64,000 bases of DNA from positions 310,001 through 374,000 of the forward strand of contig NZ_FXTN01000006.1 of assembly GCF_900182595.1 (NCBI RefSeq). Reading direction: 5' to 3'. Every line of letters begins with the position of its first letter. Position 1 is the stretch's first letter. The DNA is from Pedobacter westerhofensis (GTDB lineage: Bacteria; Bacteroidota; Bacteroidia; Sphingobacteriales; Sphingobacteriaceae). The position numbers were made by a program, and so were the translations under genes. Under the pieces are notes generated by a model, which was given only the letters and a program-made list of their open reading frames with translations, was not told the origin of the DNA and did no database searches. This document shows, piece by piece, positions 1-8,809 of the stretch.

Positions 1-1350
1 AGGAGAGGTAAAAGGGTGGTGCATGGCATGGTAACGCTCAGATTCTTCGTCCCATTCCAGTAATGGAAAATCCAGTACCCAGAGGGCACTGAAAACGTTT
101 TTATCACGTAGCCCCAGTCTGCCTCCCATTTCTAAACGAAGCTCGCTGAGCTGCTTGCGCACCTTATCTTTTACACCTGCCATGATCAGCATTAAATCGC
201 CCGGCTGTGTTTGCAGTGCCTCAGACCATTTTTTAAGATCTTCTTCGCTGTAAAACTTATCTACCGAAGATTTAACTGACCCATCTTCATTATGTCTTGC
301 GTAAATCAGCCCCGTAGCGCCGATCTGCGGACGTTTAATAAAATCGGTCAGCTCATCCATCTGTTTGCGCGTGTAATGCGCACAGCCCTTTGCATTGATC
401 CCGATTACGAGTTCTGCATTGTCAAATACCGGGAAGTTTTTTCCTTTAGTCTGTTCATTCAGTTCTACAAAACGCATATCAAAACGGGTATCCGGTTTAT
501 CAGAACCATACCAGCGCATGGCATCTGCATACTGCATTCTCGGAACTTCAGGCAGGTCAAAGTTTTTAACCTCTTTAAACAGCGTCCTGATCAGGCCCTC
601 AAAAGTATTCAGGATATCTTCCTGTTCAATAAAGGACATCTCACAGTCGATCTGGGTAAATTCAGGCTGCCTGTCTGCACGCAGGTCTTCGTCCCTGAAA
701 CATTTCACGATCTGGAAGTACCTGTCAAAGCCAGATACCATCAGCAGCTGTTTAAAAGTCTGCGGAGATTGCGGCAAAGCATAAAACTCACCCGCATTCA
801 TACGGCTTGGTACCACAAAATCTCTTGCGCCTTCAGGTGTTGATTTAATTAAAACCGGAGTTTCAACTTCAATAAAGTCCAGTGCATCCAGATATCTCCT
901 TACGGATTGTGCCATCCGGTGACGCAACACCATATTGTTTCTTACCGGGTTTCTTCTCAGGTCCAGATAGCGGTATTTCATACGCAGATCGTCGCCGCCA
1001 TCAGTTTCATCATCTATCAGAAAAGGTGGTATTTTCGAAGCATTCAATATTTCGAGAGCCGTGATTTTAATTTCCACTTCTCCGGTTGGCATTTTCAGGT
1101 TTTTATTGGAACGTTCAACAACGAGTCCGCTGGCTTTAATTACAAATTCACGGCCCAGACTACGGGCAGCTTCGCACAGTTCACGGTTGTCATCCATATT
1201 AAATACCAATTGGGCGATGCCGTAGCGATCACGGATGTCAATAAAAGTCATTCCTCCCAAGTCTCTGGATTTCTGCACCCAACCGCACAGAATTACGTTT
1301 TCGCCTAAATTATCTATCGTCAGCGCTCCGCAAGTTGTTGTTCTTAACAT
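1..1350 (-). CDS. aspS: Aspartyl-tRNA synthetase, C-terminus cut by window edge
   Basis: Class II aminoacyl-tRNA synthetase that charges tRNA-Asp with aspartate in the cytoplasm. I translated the minus strand from the ATG at 1350. About 450 codons stay open to the window edge, of roughly 580 usual for bacterial AspRS. The N-terminus has the OB-fold anticodon-binding domain ([14 protein letters not shown]). The catalytic part has class II motif 2 ([16 protein letters not shown]) and the flexible region before it ([12 protein letters not shown]). The last visible residues, [10 protein letters not shown], belong to the insertion and active-site region typical of the bacterial enzyme, so only the C-terminal end including motif 3 is missing. 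An exact TAnnTTTG box lies 20 bases upstream. The gene is divergent from the sigma-factor gene. Identification is firm. Confidence 0.97.
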   Translation of the reverse strand, partial: MLRTTTCGALTIDNLGENVILCGWVQKSRDLGGMTFIDIRDRYGIAQLVFNMDDNRELCEAARSLGREFVIKASGLVVERSNKNLKMPTGEVEIKITALEILNASKIPPFLIDDETDGGDDLRMKYRYLDLRRNPVRNNMVLRHRMAQSVRRYLDALDFIEVETPVLIKSTPEGARDFVVPSRMNAGEFYALPQSPQTFKQLLMVSGFDRYFQIVKCFRDEDLRADRQPEFTQIDCEMSFIEQEDILNTFEGLIRTLFKEVKNFDLPEVPRMQYADAMRWYGSDKPDTRFDMRFVELNEQTKGKNFPVFDNAELVIGINAKGCAHYTRKQMDELTDFIKRPQIGATGLIYARHNEDGSVKSSVDKFYSEEDLKKWSEALQTQPGDLMLIMAGVKDKVRKQLSELRLEMGGRLGLRDKNVFSALWVLDFPLLEWDEESERYHAMHHPFTSP

Positions 1351-1370
1351 TATTCAATCGGATTAAGCCG

Positions 1371-1378
1371 CAAAAATA
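1371..1378 (-). promoter_or_regulatory. Candidate -7 element for aspS
   Basis: On the minus strand the bases read TATTTTTG, an exact match to the Bacteroidota -7 consensus TAnnTTTG. It would place the transcript start about 14 bases before the aspS ATG. No clear TTTG -33 box is seen. Confidence 0.5.
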
Positions 1379-1418
1379 TTCATTTTGAGCCATATATTTC
1401 AACTGTTATTGATTTAGC

Positions 1419-2060
1419 ATGGTATATTCAAAAGTTTTTTCCATCGGGTGCAACGTTTCTAAAAAGCCTGCGTCATTTATAGCGAATACGAAAACATTGG
1501 AAGCAGTATACATCGATAAGAATATTGATCTGGTTAATGGTTGCCGGAACGGGAACCGAAAAGCACAATTTGAATTATACAAGTTGTATGAGAAAGCTAT
1601 GTACAGTGCTGCCCTCAGGATCGTGAACCATGAGGCTGAGGCCGAGGATGTTTTGCAGGAGGCCTTTCTGGATGCGTTTACACGGATAGGGGATTTCAGG
1701 GGCGACACCACATTCGGACTCTGGTTAAAACAGATCATTATCAACAAATCGATCAACTGCCTGAGAAAGAGAAGGGCCGAGTTTGTGAGCATAGACGGAA
1801 TGGAGATCGCAGAGCAGAAAACGGACGACCATCAGGAGCTGGAATGGAAGGTAGAAGAAGTAAAGGCCGCTGTGAGGCGTTTGCCGGATGGTTACAGGGT
1901 GGTACTTACGCTTTATCTGTTTGAAGGGTATGACCATGAAGAGATTTCGCATATCCTTAAAATCTCTGAGGTGACTTCACGCTCACAGTTGATGCGTGCA
2001 AAAATGAAATTAAAAAATATGTTAGAAAAGACAGGAGGAAGAGATGAACACAGAAATTGA
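1419..2060 (+). CDS. ECF-type RNA polymerase sigma factor
   Basis: Sigma-70 family factor of the extracytoplasmic-function group, which redirects RNA polymerase to a small regulon. Region 2 spans roughly residues 45-115 (AALRIVNHEAEAEDVLQEAF, then a DFRGDTTFGLWLKQI stretch for -10 recognition). Region 4 spans roughly 150-205 (LPDGYRVVLTLYLFEGYDHEE, then an HTH ending in SRSQLMRAKMKLK). The first 26 residues look unlike the family. A TTG at 1497, giving a protein that begins LEAVYIDKN, is a plausible alternative start, so the true N-terminus is uncertain. The 3' end overlaps the next gene by 17 bases, which suggests translational coupling. The next gene encodes a single-span membrane protein, as expected for a sigma/anti-sigma pair. 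No TAnnTTTG box is visible upstream, so it may use its own promoter type. Confidence 0.88.
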   Translation: MVYSKVFSIGCNVSKKPASFIANTKTLEAVYIDKNIDLVNGCRNGNRKAQFELYKLYEKAMYSAALRIVNHEAEAEDVLQEAFLDAFTRIGDFRGDTTFGLWLKQIIINKSINCLRKRRAEFVSIDGMEIAEQKTDDHQELEWKVEEVKAAVRRLPDGYRVVLTLYLFEGYDHEEISHILKISEVTSRSQLMRAKMKLKNMLEKTGGRDEHRN

Positions 2061-2571
2061 GGATTTTATTAAAGAGAACAAAAGGGAATTTGATACCGAC
2101 CGTCCTTCGGCCGGTCTGTGGGACAAAATTGAAAAGGAACTTGACAAAAAAAAACCAAGAAAGAAATTTAATATCCAGCTGTGGATGAGCATTGCGGCTT
2201 CGGCGATTGTGCTGATGTCAATTACTTTTTTCTTTGCGCATCCGGGCAGGAAAAATAAGATGAGCATTGCCGATGTTAACCCGGCCTATGCAAACCGGCA
2301 GGTTAAATTTGCCAGTATGATCGAAGAGAAAAGGGATAGCTTACAGATTTTTGCTGAGATGAACCCCGAACTTTACCGGAAATTCAGTGCCGATCTACAA
2401 ACCTTAAGCACGGCTTATGACGGCCTGAGGAAACAACTGCCGTCGAGCCCCAACCAGCAAATCATTGTAAAGGCCATGGTAAAGAACCTTGAAATGCAGC
2501 TGCAGTTGCTGAGCCAGCAATTGTCCATTATCAGCGAAGTAAGCGAGTTTAAAAAGGAAAATAAGATATGA
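2044..2571 (+). CDS. Single-span membrane protein, probable anti-sigma factor
   Basis: A 175-residue protein that I do not recognise at family level. It has a charged N-terminal region (1-45), one hydrophobic segment at about residues 47-65 (LWMSIAASAIVLMSITFFFA) and an alpha-helical, Gln-rich C-terminal region that would lie in the periplasm. Its start lies inside the sigma gene, and its stop overlaps the start of the next gene in an ATGA arrangement. All three genes are therefore translationally coupled. By position and topology it probably holds the upstream ECF factor at the membrane. It lacks the HxxxCxxC motif of zinc-binding anti-sigma factors, so the role is inferred from context only. 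Confidence 0.7.
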   Translation: MNTEIEDFIKENKREFDTDRPSAGLWDKIEKELDKKKPRKKFNIQLWMSIAASAIVLMSITFFFAHPGRKNKMSIADVNPAYANRQVKFASMIEEKRDSLQIFAEMNPELYRKFSADLQTLSTAYDGLRKQLPSSPNQQIIVKAMVKNLEMQLQLLSQQLSIISEVSEFKKENKI

Positions 2572-3866
2572 ACAGATTAATGATAGGGGGCGCATTGTTA
2601 CTGACAGCTGCGTTTACGCAGGGATTTGCGCAGGAAACACCGCTGCCCGAAATAACAGCGCATTCAAATTATGCGGTAAATACAGGAACCAATACGAACA
2701 TGAATGCTGATCATTGGCAGGATGGCCATACTACTGCCCGGGACAGGGATGATGACGCTGCGCGTACCAGGACAATCAGTAAGACCTTTCCTGCAGACAG
2801 GTCTGACAAAATTGTGCTCAGTAATATGTATGGTTCGATGACGATCAAAACATGGGACAGAAAAGAAGTGAAAATCGATATCACCATCAAAGCTTTCAGT
2901 AACAGCGAAAAGGAAGCCCAGAACCTGATCGATCAGGTTGATATTAATGCAGACAAAACCGGTGATATCATTTCCTGCAAAACAAAGATTGAGGACGGGC
3001 GCAGCCTCTGGACCAACGGGAACAGAAGAAGAGAGATCAAGGTGGGGTATGTGGTTTATCTTCCTGCTTCAAATTCGCTGAACTTGTCCCAGCAGTTTGG
3101 GAATGTGAATATGGGGGATTTCTCCGGTCCGCTAAATGCCAAAGTGCAGTACGGGGATTTCAATGCAGGCAGCCTTTCTGACCTGAATAACTATGTCTCT
3201 GTACAGTATGGAAAAACAAACATCCAGGAGCTGAACAAAGCAACAATCAAACAGCAGTATGGCTCTGGCTTAACCATTGGCAGCGTGGGGACACTCGATC
3301 TGAATGCCCAGTATGCCGCCGTTGACATCACTGCCATCAGGGGCGATGCCACCATCAAACAGCAGTATGGCTCGGGATTAAAGATAGGATCGGTCAACAA
3401 TCTTGATCTTGATGTACAGTATGCTACTGTTAATGTGGGCACGGTTAAAGGAAATGCAATGGTCAAACAACAGTATAACGCCCTCACATTAGGTTCTGTT
3501 GGCAGGCTTAATCTCAGATCGCAATATACGGGAGTAACTATCGGAACATTAAAAGGAGACGGAAATTTAAAAATGAGCTACAATCATTTTACGGTGTCGG
3601 AAATTAACCCTGGTTGTAAAAGGTTGGTTGTTGATGCCGATTATGTGAATATAACGCTGGGTTTCACGGCTTCGTTCAATGGCGACTTTAGCCTGCAGAA
3701 AAGTTACGGCAACTTTAGATATGATAATAACACAAGGGTTACCAGCCAGGGCGATGATGATGACAACAGGCATTCTTCTACCAAACATTACACTGGTAAA
3801 ATAGGGAACGGCGGAAGCTCTACTGTTCAGATTGACGCCAGTTATGGCAATGTTTCTTTTAAATAA
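2568..3866 (+). CDS. Exported beta-repeat protein (DUF4097/adhesin-like)
   Basis: A 432-residue protein with an N-terminal signal peptide (MNRLMIGGALLLTAAFTQGFAQ) that acts outside the inner membrane. After a charged linker come short beta-rich repeats of the kind found in DUF4097-type putative adhesins, which fold as a right-handed beta solenoid. Residues about 225-335 hold three copies of a 36-residue unit built on KQQYG, then LxIGSV, then a QY pair. The start ATG overlaps the stop of the preceding membrane protein, so it is the third gene of a coupled sigma/anti-sigma/surface-protein unit. Similar trios in Bacteroidota suggest the protein is either the sigma factor's target or part of its sensing pathway. 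The exact function is unknown. Confidence 0.75.
   Translation: MNRLMIGGALLLTAAFTQGFAQETPLPEITAHSNYAVNTGTNTNMNADHWQDGHTTARDRDDDAARTRTISKTFPADRSDKIVLSNMYGSMTIKTWDRKEVKIDITIKAFSNSEKEAQNLIDQVDINADKTGDIISCKTKIEDGRSLWTNGNRRREIKVGYVVYLPASNSLNLSQQFGNVNMGDFSGPLNAKVQYGDFNAGSLSDLNNYVSVQYGKTNIQELNKATIKQQYGSGLTIGSVGTLDLNAQYAAVDITAIRGDATIKQQYGSGLKIGSVNNLDLDVQYATVNVGTVKGNAMVKQQYNALTLGSVGRLNLRSQYTGVTIGTLKGDGNLKMSYNHFTVSEINPGCKRLVVDADYVNITLGFTASFNGDFSLQKSYGNFRYDNNTRVTSQGDDDDNRHSSTKHYTGKIGNGGSSTVQIDASYGNVSFK
3246..3569 (+). repeat. Three in-frame 108-bp tandem repeats
   Basis: Copies begin at 3246, 3354 and 3462, an exact 108-base (36-codon) period. The first two share a 20-base identical stretch that encodes IKQQYGS; the third is more diverged (VKQQYN). 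They code for the beta-solenoid rungs of the exported protein. Confidence 0.8.
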
Positions 3867-3880
3867 CGGAAGAAGAAAAG

Positions 3881-3888
3881 TATTTTTG
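3881..3888 (+). promoter_or_regulatory. Candidate -7 element for the nucleoid-associated protein gene
   Basis: TATTTTTG is an exact TAnnTTTG match, 32 bases before the ATG at 3921 and just after the stop of the upstream gene. It suggests a separate promoter for this gene. Confidence 0.5.
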
Positions 3889-3920
3889 GGGCCTTTAACA
3901 AATATTAAACCGCCGCGAAT

Positions 3921-4976
3921 ATGATCACTTTTTTCGAAGCCTCTCTGGCAGAGCTTTCTATCCACAGAATAGGCAATAAAGCACAGGATGAGTTCTATGT
4001 TTTATCTGAAGCTTCCATGCATATTCAGGACGAACTGCTGAAAAACCTGCTCATACAGTATTTCCTCAGTCCGTATGAGAAGGTAAATGAGATCTTCCGC
4101 TTTACGCATCCCAATAATGACCTGAACTTAAATGAGGTATATCACTTTATTGCACAAGTGTTTGAAGATGGCGCTAAATTTCACGAGAACAGTGTGCAGC
4201 TGGCAAAATATCTGTATGATATCTCCAGTCACCCCAAAATAAAGGCCGGAGAACTGTATGTGGCTTATTTCGAAAATGTACAGATTGAAGGTGAATTGCA
4301 TGATGCCATCGGCATCTTTAAATCGGAAACCAAAGAAACGTACTTAAAGGTATATCCGGAGCAGGCAGGTTTTAAACTCAGTTATGAAGAAGAAGCCATC
4401 AATATCAATAAACTGGATAAAGGCTGTCTGATCTTTAATACCGAGAAAGAAGAAGGTTTTAAGGTTGCTGTGATCGACCAGACCAACCGCAGTGCAGAAG
4501 CCGTGTACTGGAAAGATGAGTTTCTGAAGCTGAAGGTTAGAAATGATAATTATAACCAGACCAGCAATGTGATGGGCGTTTACAAGAACTTCGTGACCGA
4601 AAAGCTGGATCAGGAATATGATATCAGCAAGGCCGATAAAATTGACCTGCTTAATAAGTCAATGAAGTATTTTAAGGAGAAGGAAAGCTTTGACCTGGAT
4701 GAGTTCTCCAACGAGGTGATCGGTAATAAAGAAGGCATTGAGTCTTTTAAAAACTTCAAAAAAAGCTACGAAGAGGAATTCGATACCGCTATTGCCGATA
4801 CTTTTGATATTTCGGGCGCTGCGGTTAAAAAACAGGCCAAGGTTTTCAAAAGCGTATTAAAGCTGGATAAAAACTTCCATATCTATATCCACGGGAATAA
4901 AGAACTCATCGAGAAAGGCTTTGATGATGATAAATCGATGAACTATTATAAGGTTTATTTTAAAGAAGAGGAATAG
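3921..4976 (+). CDS. 37-kDa nucleoid-associated protein (NdpA/YejK family)
   Basis: A 351-residue soluble protein of the NA37/NdpA family, related to E. coli YejK, which binds the nucleoid. The family's N-terminal block is present (IHRIGNKAQDE, then a long acidic alpha/beta region). No signal peptide or membrane span is seen. A perfect -7 element lies 32 bases upstream. Its stop is separated by one base from the stop of the convergent bestrophin-like gene, so the two transcripts must overlap or end inside each other. The family's cellular role is poorly defined. Family membership is fairly certain and function is not. Confidence 0.85.
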   Translation: MITFFEASLAELSIHRIGNKAQDEFYVLSEASMHIQDELLKNLLIQYFLSPYEKVNEIFRFTHPNNDLNLNEVYHFIAQVFEDGAKFHENSVQLAKYLYDISSHPKIKAGELYVAYFENVQIEGELHDAIGIFKSETKETYLKVYPEQAGFKLSYEEEAININKLDKGCLIFNTEKEEGFKVAVIDQTNRSAEAVYWKDEFLKLKVRNDNYNQTSNVMGVYKNFVTEKLDQEYDISKADKIDLLNKSMKYFKEKESFDLDEFSNEVIGNKEGIESFKNFKKSYEEEFDTAIADTFDISGAAVKKQAKVFKSVLKLDKNFHIYIHGNKELIEKGFDDDKSMNYYKVYFKEEE

Positions 4977-4977
4977 T

Positions 4978-5889
4978 TTAAAGAATATATTCCTTGTGGA
5001 TTGGCTTAACAGGTTTGGGAATATTTTCTTCACCGATCATCTGCAGCAGGTTAATTTCGATGGTACGTGTAATTTGGTTCAGTGGGATGGCCGATGAGTT
5101 ATTTTCAAAAGGATCAACAAGGCTCATTCCGTTGATTTGCGTAGATACATATACAAATCCTACCAGCCAGCCCAGAAAGATAGACCAGAGGCCTGCAAAC
5201 TGACTGATCACCAGGGTTAATGAAACCACAAATAACCAGATGAATACCTTGGTGAAATAATTATAGGTAGTAGGGAATATCGTGTTTTTGATACGCTCAG
5301 ACATGCCCATTTCATCGGTAAATTTTACCAGCAGCTGGTTCATCTCCATAAAACGGAACCCGTCTATCATCCCCTTTTCGCTCAGCAGCTGAAGGTCGTT
5401 CGACTGCAGGGTAAGGATTGCATTGGGAACATTGGTATGGCTGCTGATTTCCTGCATGTCATCTTCGCTCAGATAAGTGTGATAATTTTCATCCACAGCG
5501 CTTCTGAGGTTTGCTTTCAGGGCATAAAGGAATGCGATTTGCCGGAACACCAGGCTGCGTTTCAGCGCCTTGAATTCCGGATCTTCCATTTCGCCTGCGG
5601 AGAGGTACGTTACAATACATCTTGCCCATGACCTGGAATCATTGACCAGTGCGCCCCAGATTTTTCGGGCTTCCCACCACCTGTCGTACGACTGGTTATT
5701 GTTAAATCCAATAAAAAAGGCAATAGCAGTACCCAGAACGGTAGGGATAATGGAAGGCAATTCAAAATGATGTTTAATTAAAAACTCCCTGGCCAGGTAT
5801 GCTCCTGTGCAGGAAATGATCATTATGATATCGATCTGCCATGTATTTCTGAGGATACGGCTAAGTCTGATGTTTTGGACAATAAGCAT
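4978..5889 (-). CDS. Bestrophin-like (UPF0187) ion channel protein
   Basis: A 303-residue membrane protein of the bestrophin/UPF0187 family. Prokaryotic members form pentameric ion channels in the inner membrane. The diagnostic block SYDRWWEARKIWGALVNDSR follows the second hydrophobic segment at about residues 50-65. Two more membrane segments lie near 215-250, and the DPFEN motif follows at about residue 262. The start at 5889 gives a normal family length. It faces the nucleoid-associated protein gene with a one-base gap and no room for a terminator. Transported ion and physiological role cannot be read from the sequence. Confidence 0.9.
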   Translation of the reverse strand: MLIVQNIRLSRILRNTWQIDIIMIISCTGAYLAREFLIKHHFELPSIIPTVLGTAIAFFIGFNNNQSYDRWWEARKIWGALVNDSRSWARCIVTYLSAGEMEDPEFKALKRSLVFRQIAFLYALKANLRSAVDENYHTYLSEDDMQEISSHTNVPNAILTLQSNDLQLLSEKGMIDGFRFMEMNQLLVKFTDEMGMSERIKNTIFPTTYNYFTKVFIWLFVVSLTLVISQFAGLWSIFLGWLVGFVYVSTQINGMSLVDPFENNSSAIPLNQITRTIEINLLQMIGEENIPKPVKPIHKEYIL

Positions 5890-5983
5890 CTGGTTGGATT
5901 TCGTTGATGTAATTTACAATATTTATCCTACAAATAAATAGCTGATTTGTTTGTTTTTGCTTATTCCTGAACGTTTTAGCGGG

Positions 5984-7171
5984 CTAAAGCACCCTGATCA
6001 GCAAACCCTTTAAATATTCTCCCTCGGGAAATGAAATCCGTACCGGATGATCTTCGGGCTGATGAAACTGCCTGATGATCTGCACTTCTTTCCCTGCATC
6101 CAGGGCAGCCCAGGCGATAATCTGCTTGAATGTTTCTAGATCTACTGCTCCGGAACAGGAGTATGTGGCCATGATGCCTCCTGGATTGAGCAATAGCATA
6201 CCTAAACGGTTAAGGTCTTTGTAGGCGCGTGCTGCCCGGTCTAATGCCGAGCGTGATGGTGCATATTTTGGCGGGTCCAGTATGATCACGTCAAACTTCC
6301 TTTCTTCGTCCTTAAAGGCGCGCAGTTGTTTGTTTACATCAGACTGAATACTGGTTTGCTGGTCTTCAGTAAAGCCGTTTAAACCAAGATTGTGCTGGAG
6401 TGTTTCTATGGCTAGCGCCGAACTGTCTACACTGGTTACATGTTTAGCACCGTTTTTTAAACTGTTTAAGGTAAAACCTCCGCTATAGCAGAAGCAATCG
6501 AGCACTTCCCTGTCTTTGGTATAGGCAGCAAGGATTTCCCTGTTATCACGCTGGTCGCAATAAAAGCCGGATTTTTGTCCTTCAGCAATGTTGATATGGT
6601 AACGCACACCATTTTCCCTTACTTCGATAAACTCCGGAGGCGTTTCTCCCCAGAGCAGTCCCTGCGAAAGCTCAAGTTTCTCATGGGTACGCGCTGTAGC
6701 ATCACTTTTATCAAATATCCCCGCAGGATTTAGTTCTGTTCTTAAAATATCGATGATATCTGCTTTTACATTTTCTATCCCCGCACTCAGGATCTGTAAT
6801 GACAGAAAGTTAGCATATTTATCTACGATCAGGCCGGGAAGATAATCAGCTTCGCTGAAGACCATTCTGCAGGTATTGGTGTCCTCGTTGTTCAGTACAT
6901 GCGCCCTTGCAGCGATGGACTGCTTTAATTTACTGTGGTACCAGTCTTTGCCGATCGTCTTTTCCTCATCCCATTCCAGGAGCCGTACGGCTACCCGCGA
7001 GTCGCTGTTATAATAACCATAGGCCAGAAAAGATTTGTCTGCCGCAAGAACTTTTACAACTTCGCCATTCAGGGGAGAGCCCTTTACTTTATCTATCGCT
7101 CCCGAAAATATCCATGGGTGTTTTTGCAGTGCCGCTTTTTCCTTGCCCTTTTTTAGTATCACATCGATCAT
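5984..7171 (-). CDS. rlmI: PUA-domain class I rRNA methyltransferase (RlmI-like)
   Basis: SAM-dependent methyltransferase, most like RlmI, which makes 5-methylcytosine in 23S rRNA. The N-terminal PUA domain (about residues 1-75, with KHPWIFSGAI) binds RNA. A central domain leads to the Rossmann methyltransferase fold, with motif I DCFCYSGGFTLNSLKNGA near residue 230 and the catalytic-site motif LDPPKYAPSRSA near residue 300. The protein is 395 residues, matching the family. The perfect -7 box TACCTTTG ends only four bases before the ATG, so the mRNA is predicted to be leaderless. Related RlmK/RlmL-type activity cannot be excluded. Confidence 0.9.
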   Translation of the reverse strand: MIDVILKKGKEKAALQKHPWIFSGAIDKVKGSPLNGEVVKVLAADKSFLAYGYYNSDSRVAVRLLEWDEEKTIGKDWYHSKLKQSIAARAHVLNNEDTNTCRMVFSEADYLPGLIVDKYANFLSLQILSAGIENVKADIIDILRTELNPAGIFDKSDATARTHEKLELSQGLLWGETPPEFIEVRENGVRYHINIAEGQKSGFYCDQRDNREILAAYTKDREVLDCFCYSGGFTLNSLKNGAKHVTSVDSSALAIETLQHNLGLNGFTEDQQTSIQSDVNKQLRAFKDEERKFDVIILDPPKYAPSRSALDRAARAYKDLNRLGMLLLNPGGIMATYSCSGAVDLETFKQIIAWAALDAGKEVQIIRQFHQPEDHPVRISFPEGEYLKGLLIRVL

Positions 7172-7175
7172 GCTG

Positions 7176-7183
7176 CAAAGGTA
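7176..7183 (-). promoter_or_regulatory. Candidate -7 element abutting the rlmI start codon
   Basis: On the minus strand TACCTTTG is followed by four bases and then ATG at 7171. Transcription would begin at or within the start codon, giving a leaderless mRNA. Confidence 0.55.
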
Positions 7184-7265
7184 GTAAAAAGCAATAGGCT
7201 GGAAAGGGCATTTTATATGGCTAAGATTTGTAATTTTATGGCATTACCAATTCAATGCAATTTAT

Positions 7266-7601
7266 ATGGAAACAATCAGCTGGGACGATTTCGAAAAAGT
7301 GGAGCTCAGGGCCGGAACGATACTGGAAGTGCTGGATTTTCCGGAGGCCAGAAAGCCTGCCTATAAAGTTAAAGTGGATTTTGGCGAATACGGGATCAGA
7401 ATGAGCAGCGCACAAATTACAGCGCTGTATACAAAAGAAGAGCTGGTAGGACAGCAGATTGTAGGCGTTACCAATTTCCCAAGGAAGCAGATCGGTAAGT
7501 TCATGTCTGAATTCCTGGTAACCGGTTTCGCTGATGAAAACGGAGATATTGTGCTCACAACGCTGAATGGCAAAGTTCCAAACGGCAGTAAAATGATTTA
7601 A
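7266..7601 (+). CDS. tRNA-binding OB-fold protein (CsaA-like)
   Basis: A 111-residue protein consisting of one tRNA-binding OB-fold domain, as in CsaA and the C-terminal domain of methionyl-tRNA synthetase. Visible family features are [20 protein letters not shown] at the N-terminus and the SSAQIT block near residue 50. CsaA proteins are described as export-related chaperones that also bind tRNA. The stop codon is directly followed by the ATG of tadA, so the two genes are co-transcribed and probably coupled. That pairing favours a tRNA-related role here, which is inference. Confidence 0.88.
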   Translation: METISWDDFEKVELRAGTILEVLDFPEARKPAYKVKVDFGEYGIRMSSAQITALYTKEELVGQQIVGVTNFPRKQIGKFMSEFLVTGFADENGDIVLTTLNGKVPNGSKMI

Positions 7602-8075
7602 ATGACATACTATGATTTCTCTGATGTAAAGGATCAGGATAAAGAAGATGAACATTATATGCTGATGGCGCTGCATGAAGCACAGAAGGCCTTTGAAAGC
7701 GAAGAAATTCCGATCGGTGCAGTGATCGTTTGTAAAAACAGGATCGTAGGCCGCGGGCATAACCTGACCGAGCAACTGAACGATGTAACCGCCCATGCAG
7801 AAATGCAGGCATTTACAGCCGCAAGCCAGACCTTGGGAGGGAAATACCTGAAGGATTGTACGCTCTATGTAACTGTTGAGCCCTGCGTAATGTGTGCCGG
7901 TGCAGCATACTGGACACAAATCGGGCGCCTGGTGTATGGTGCAACAGAACCCAAAAGGGGCTTCAGTTCCAAAAGCAATAATCTGCTGCATCCCAAAACT
8001 TTGCTGAAGGGCGGTGTTCTTGCTGCAGACTGCGGCCGGCTGATGACACGCTTTTTTGAGACCAGGAGGGGTTAA
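7602..8075 (+). CDS. tadA: tRNA-specific adenosine deaminase
   Basis: Zinc-dependent nucleoside deaminase, 157 residues, that converts the wobble adenosine of tRNA-Arg(ACG) to inosine. The zinc and catalytic motifs are complete: His65-Ala-Glu67 in TAHAEMQAF and Cys95/Cys98 in EPCVMCAGA. The substrate-binding NxxT context is also present. Its ATG immediately follows the stop of the CsaA-like gene. Some related deaminases act on free guanine or cytosine, but length and motif context fit TadA best. Confidence 0.9.
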   Translation: MTYYDFSDVKDQDKEDEHYMLMALHEAQKAFESEEIPIGAVIVCKNRIVGRGHNLTEQLNDVTAHAEMQAFTAASQTLGGKYLKDCTLYVTVEPCVMCAGAAYWTQIGRLVYGATEPKRGFSSKSNNLLHPKTLLKGGVLAADCGRLMTRFFETRRG

Positions 8076-8112
8076 TTTGACAAACTATTGAACAAAACTA
8101 CACCTCGAATGT

Positions 8113-8120
8113 TATCTTTG
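8113..8120 (+). promoter_or_regulatory. Candidate -7 element for the superoxide dismutase gene
   Basis: TATCTTTG is an exact TAnnTTTG match. A TTG at 8088-8090 lies 22 bases upstream and could serve as the -33 element. The predicted leader is about 30 bases. Confidence 0.6.
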
Positions 8121-8156
8121 TTGAAGAATAAATTTTAAACTTAAAAACATAATAAT

Positions 8157-8768
8157 ATGGCTTTTGAATTACCTGCGTTACCTTACGCAACAGATGCACT
8201 AGAACCGCATATCGATAAAACAACCATGGAAATTCACCATGATAAACATCACCAGGCTTATGTTACCAACCTAAACAAAGCTTTGGAAGGTAAACCTGAA
8301 GCAACTCACAGTATTGAGGATATCGTTAAAAATATTTCTAAATTTCCTGCAGCAGTGAGAAATAATGGCGGTGGCCATTACAATCACTCTCTGTTCTGGG
8401 AAGTTTTAGGTCATGGTAAAGGTGGTGAGCCTACAGGTGAACTGGCTGAGGCAATCAAAGCTGCCTTTGGTTCTTTTGCTGATTTCAAAACTAAATTCGC
8501 TGAAGCAGGTACTACCCGTTTTGGATCCGGATGGGCATGGTTAAGTGTTGGTGCTGACCATAAATTAGTAGTTTCTTCTACTCCTAACCAGGATAATCCA
8601 TTAATGGATGTTGCTGAAGTTAAAGGCACGCCTATTCTGGGTATGGATGTTTGGGAACATGCTTATTACTTAAAATATCAAAACAAACGTCCTGATTATA
8701 TTGCAGCATTCTGGAATGTTGTGAACTGGGACGCTGTTGCTGAGCGCTTCAAAAAAGCAAACGGATAA
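8157..8768 (+). CDS. Superoxide dismutase, Fe/Mn family
   Basis: A 203-residue cytoplasmic enzyme that converts superoxide to oxygen and hydrogen peroxide. The four metal ligands are in place: His in [11 protein letters not shown] (near residue 27), His in [10 protein letters not shown] (near residue 78), and Asp and His in [11 protein letters not shown] (near 161-165). The [10 protein letters not shown] context leans to manganese or cambialistic use, but the metal cannot be settled by reading. It has its own promoter and a strong terminator. The peroxide regulator OxyR is the convergent neighbour, so the locus pairs superoxide removal with peroxide sensing. Confidence 0.95.
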   Translation: MAFELPALPYATDALEPHIDKTTMEIHHDKHHQAYVTNLNKALEGKPEATHSIEDIVKNISKFPAAVRNNGGGHYNHSLFWEVLGHGKGGEPTGELAEAIKAAFGSFADFKTKFAEAGTTRFGSGWAWLSVGADHKLVVSSTPNQDNPLMDVAEVKGTPILGMDVWEHAYYLKYQNKRPDYIAAFWNVVNWDAVAERFKKANG

Positions 8769-8773
8769 TATTG

Positions 8774-8805
8774 AAATAGGGTGATACGATCGTATCACCC
8801 TATTT
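8774..8805. terminator. Bidirectional terminator between sod and oxyR
   Basis: A perfect 32-base palindrome centred between 8789 and 8790. The left arm starts with an A run and the right arm ends with a T run, so it can stop transcription in both directions between two convergent genes. Confidence 0.9.
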
Positions 8806-8809
8806 TTAT

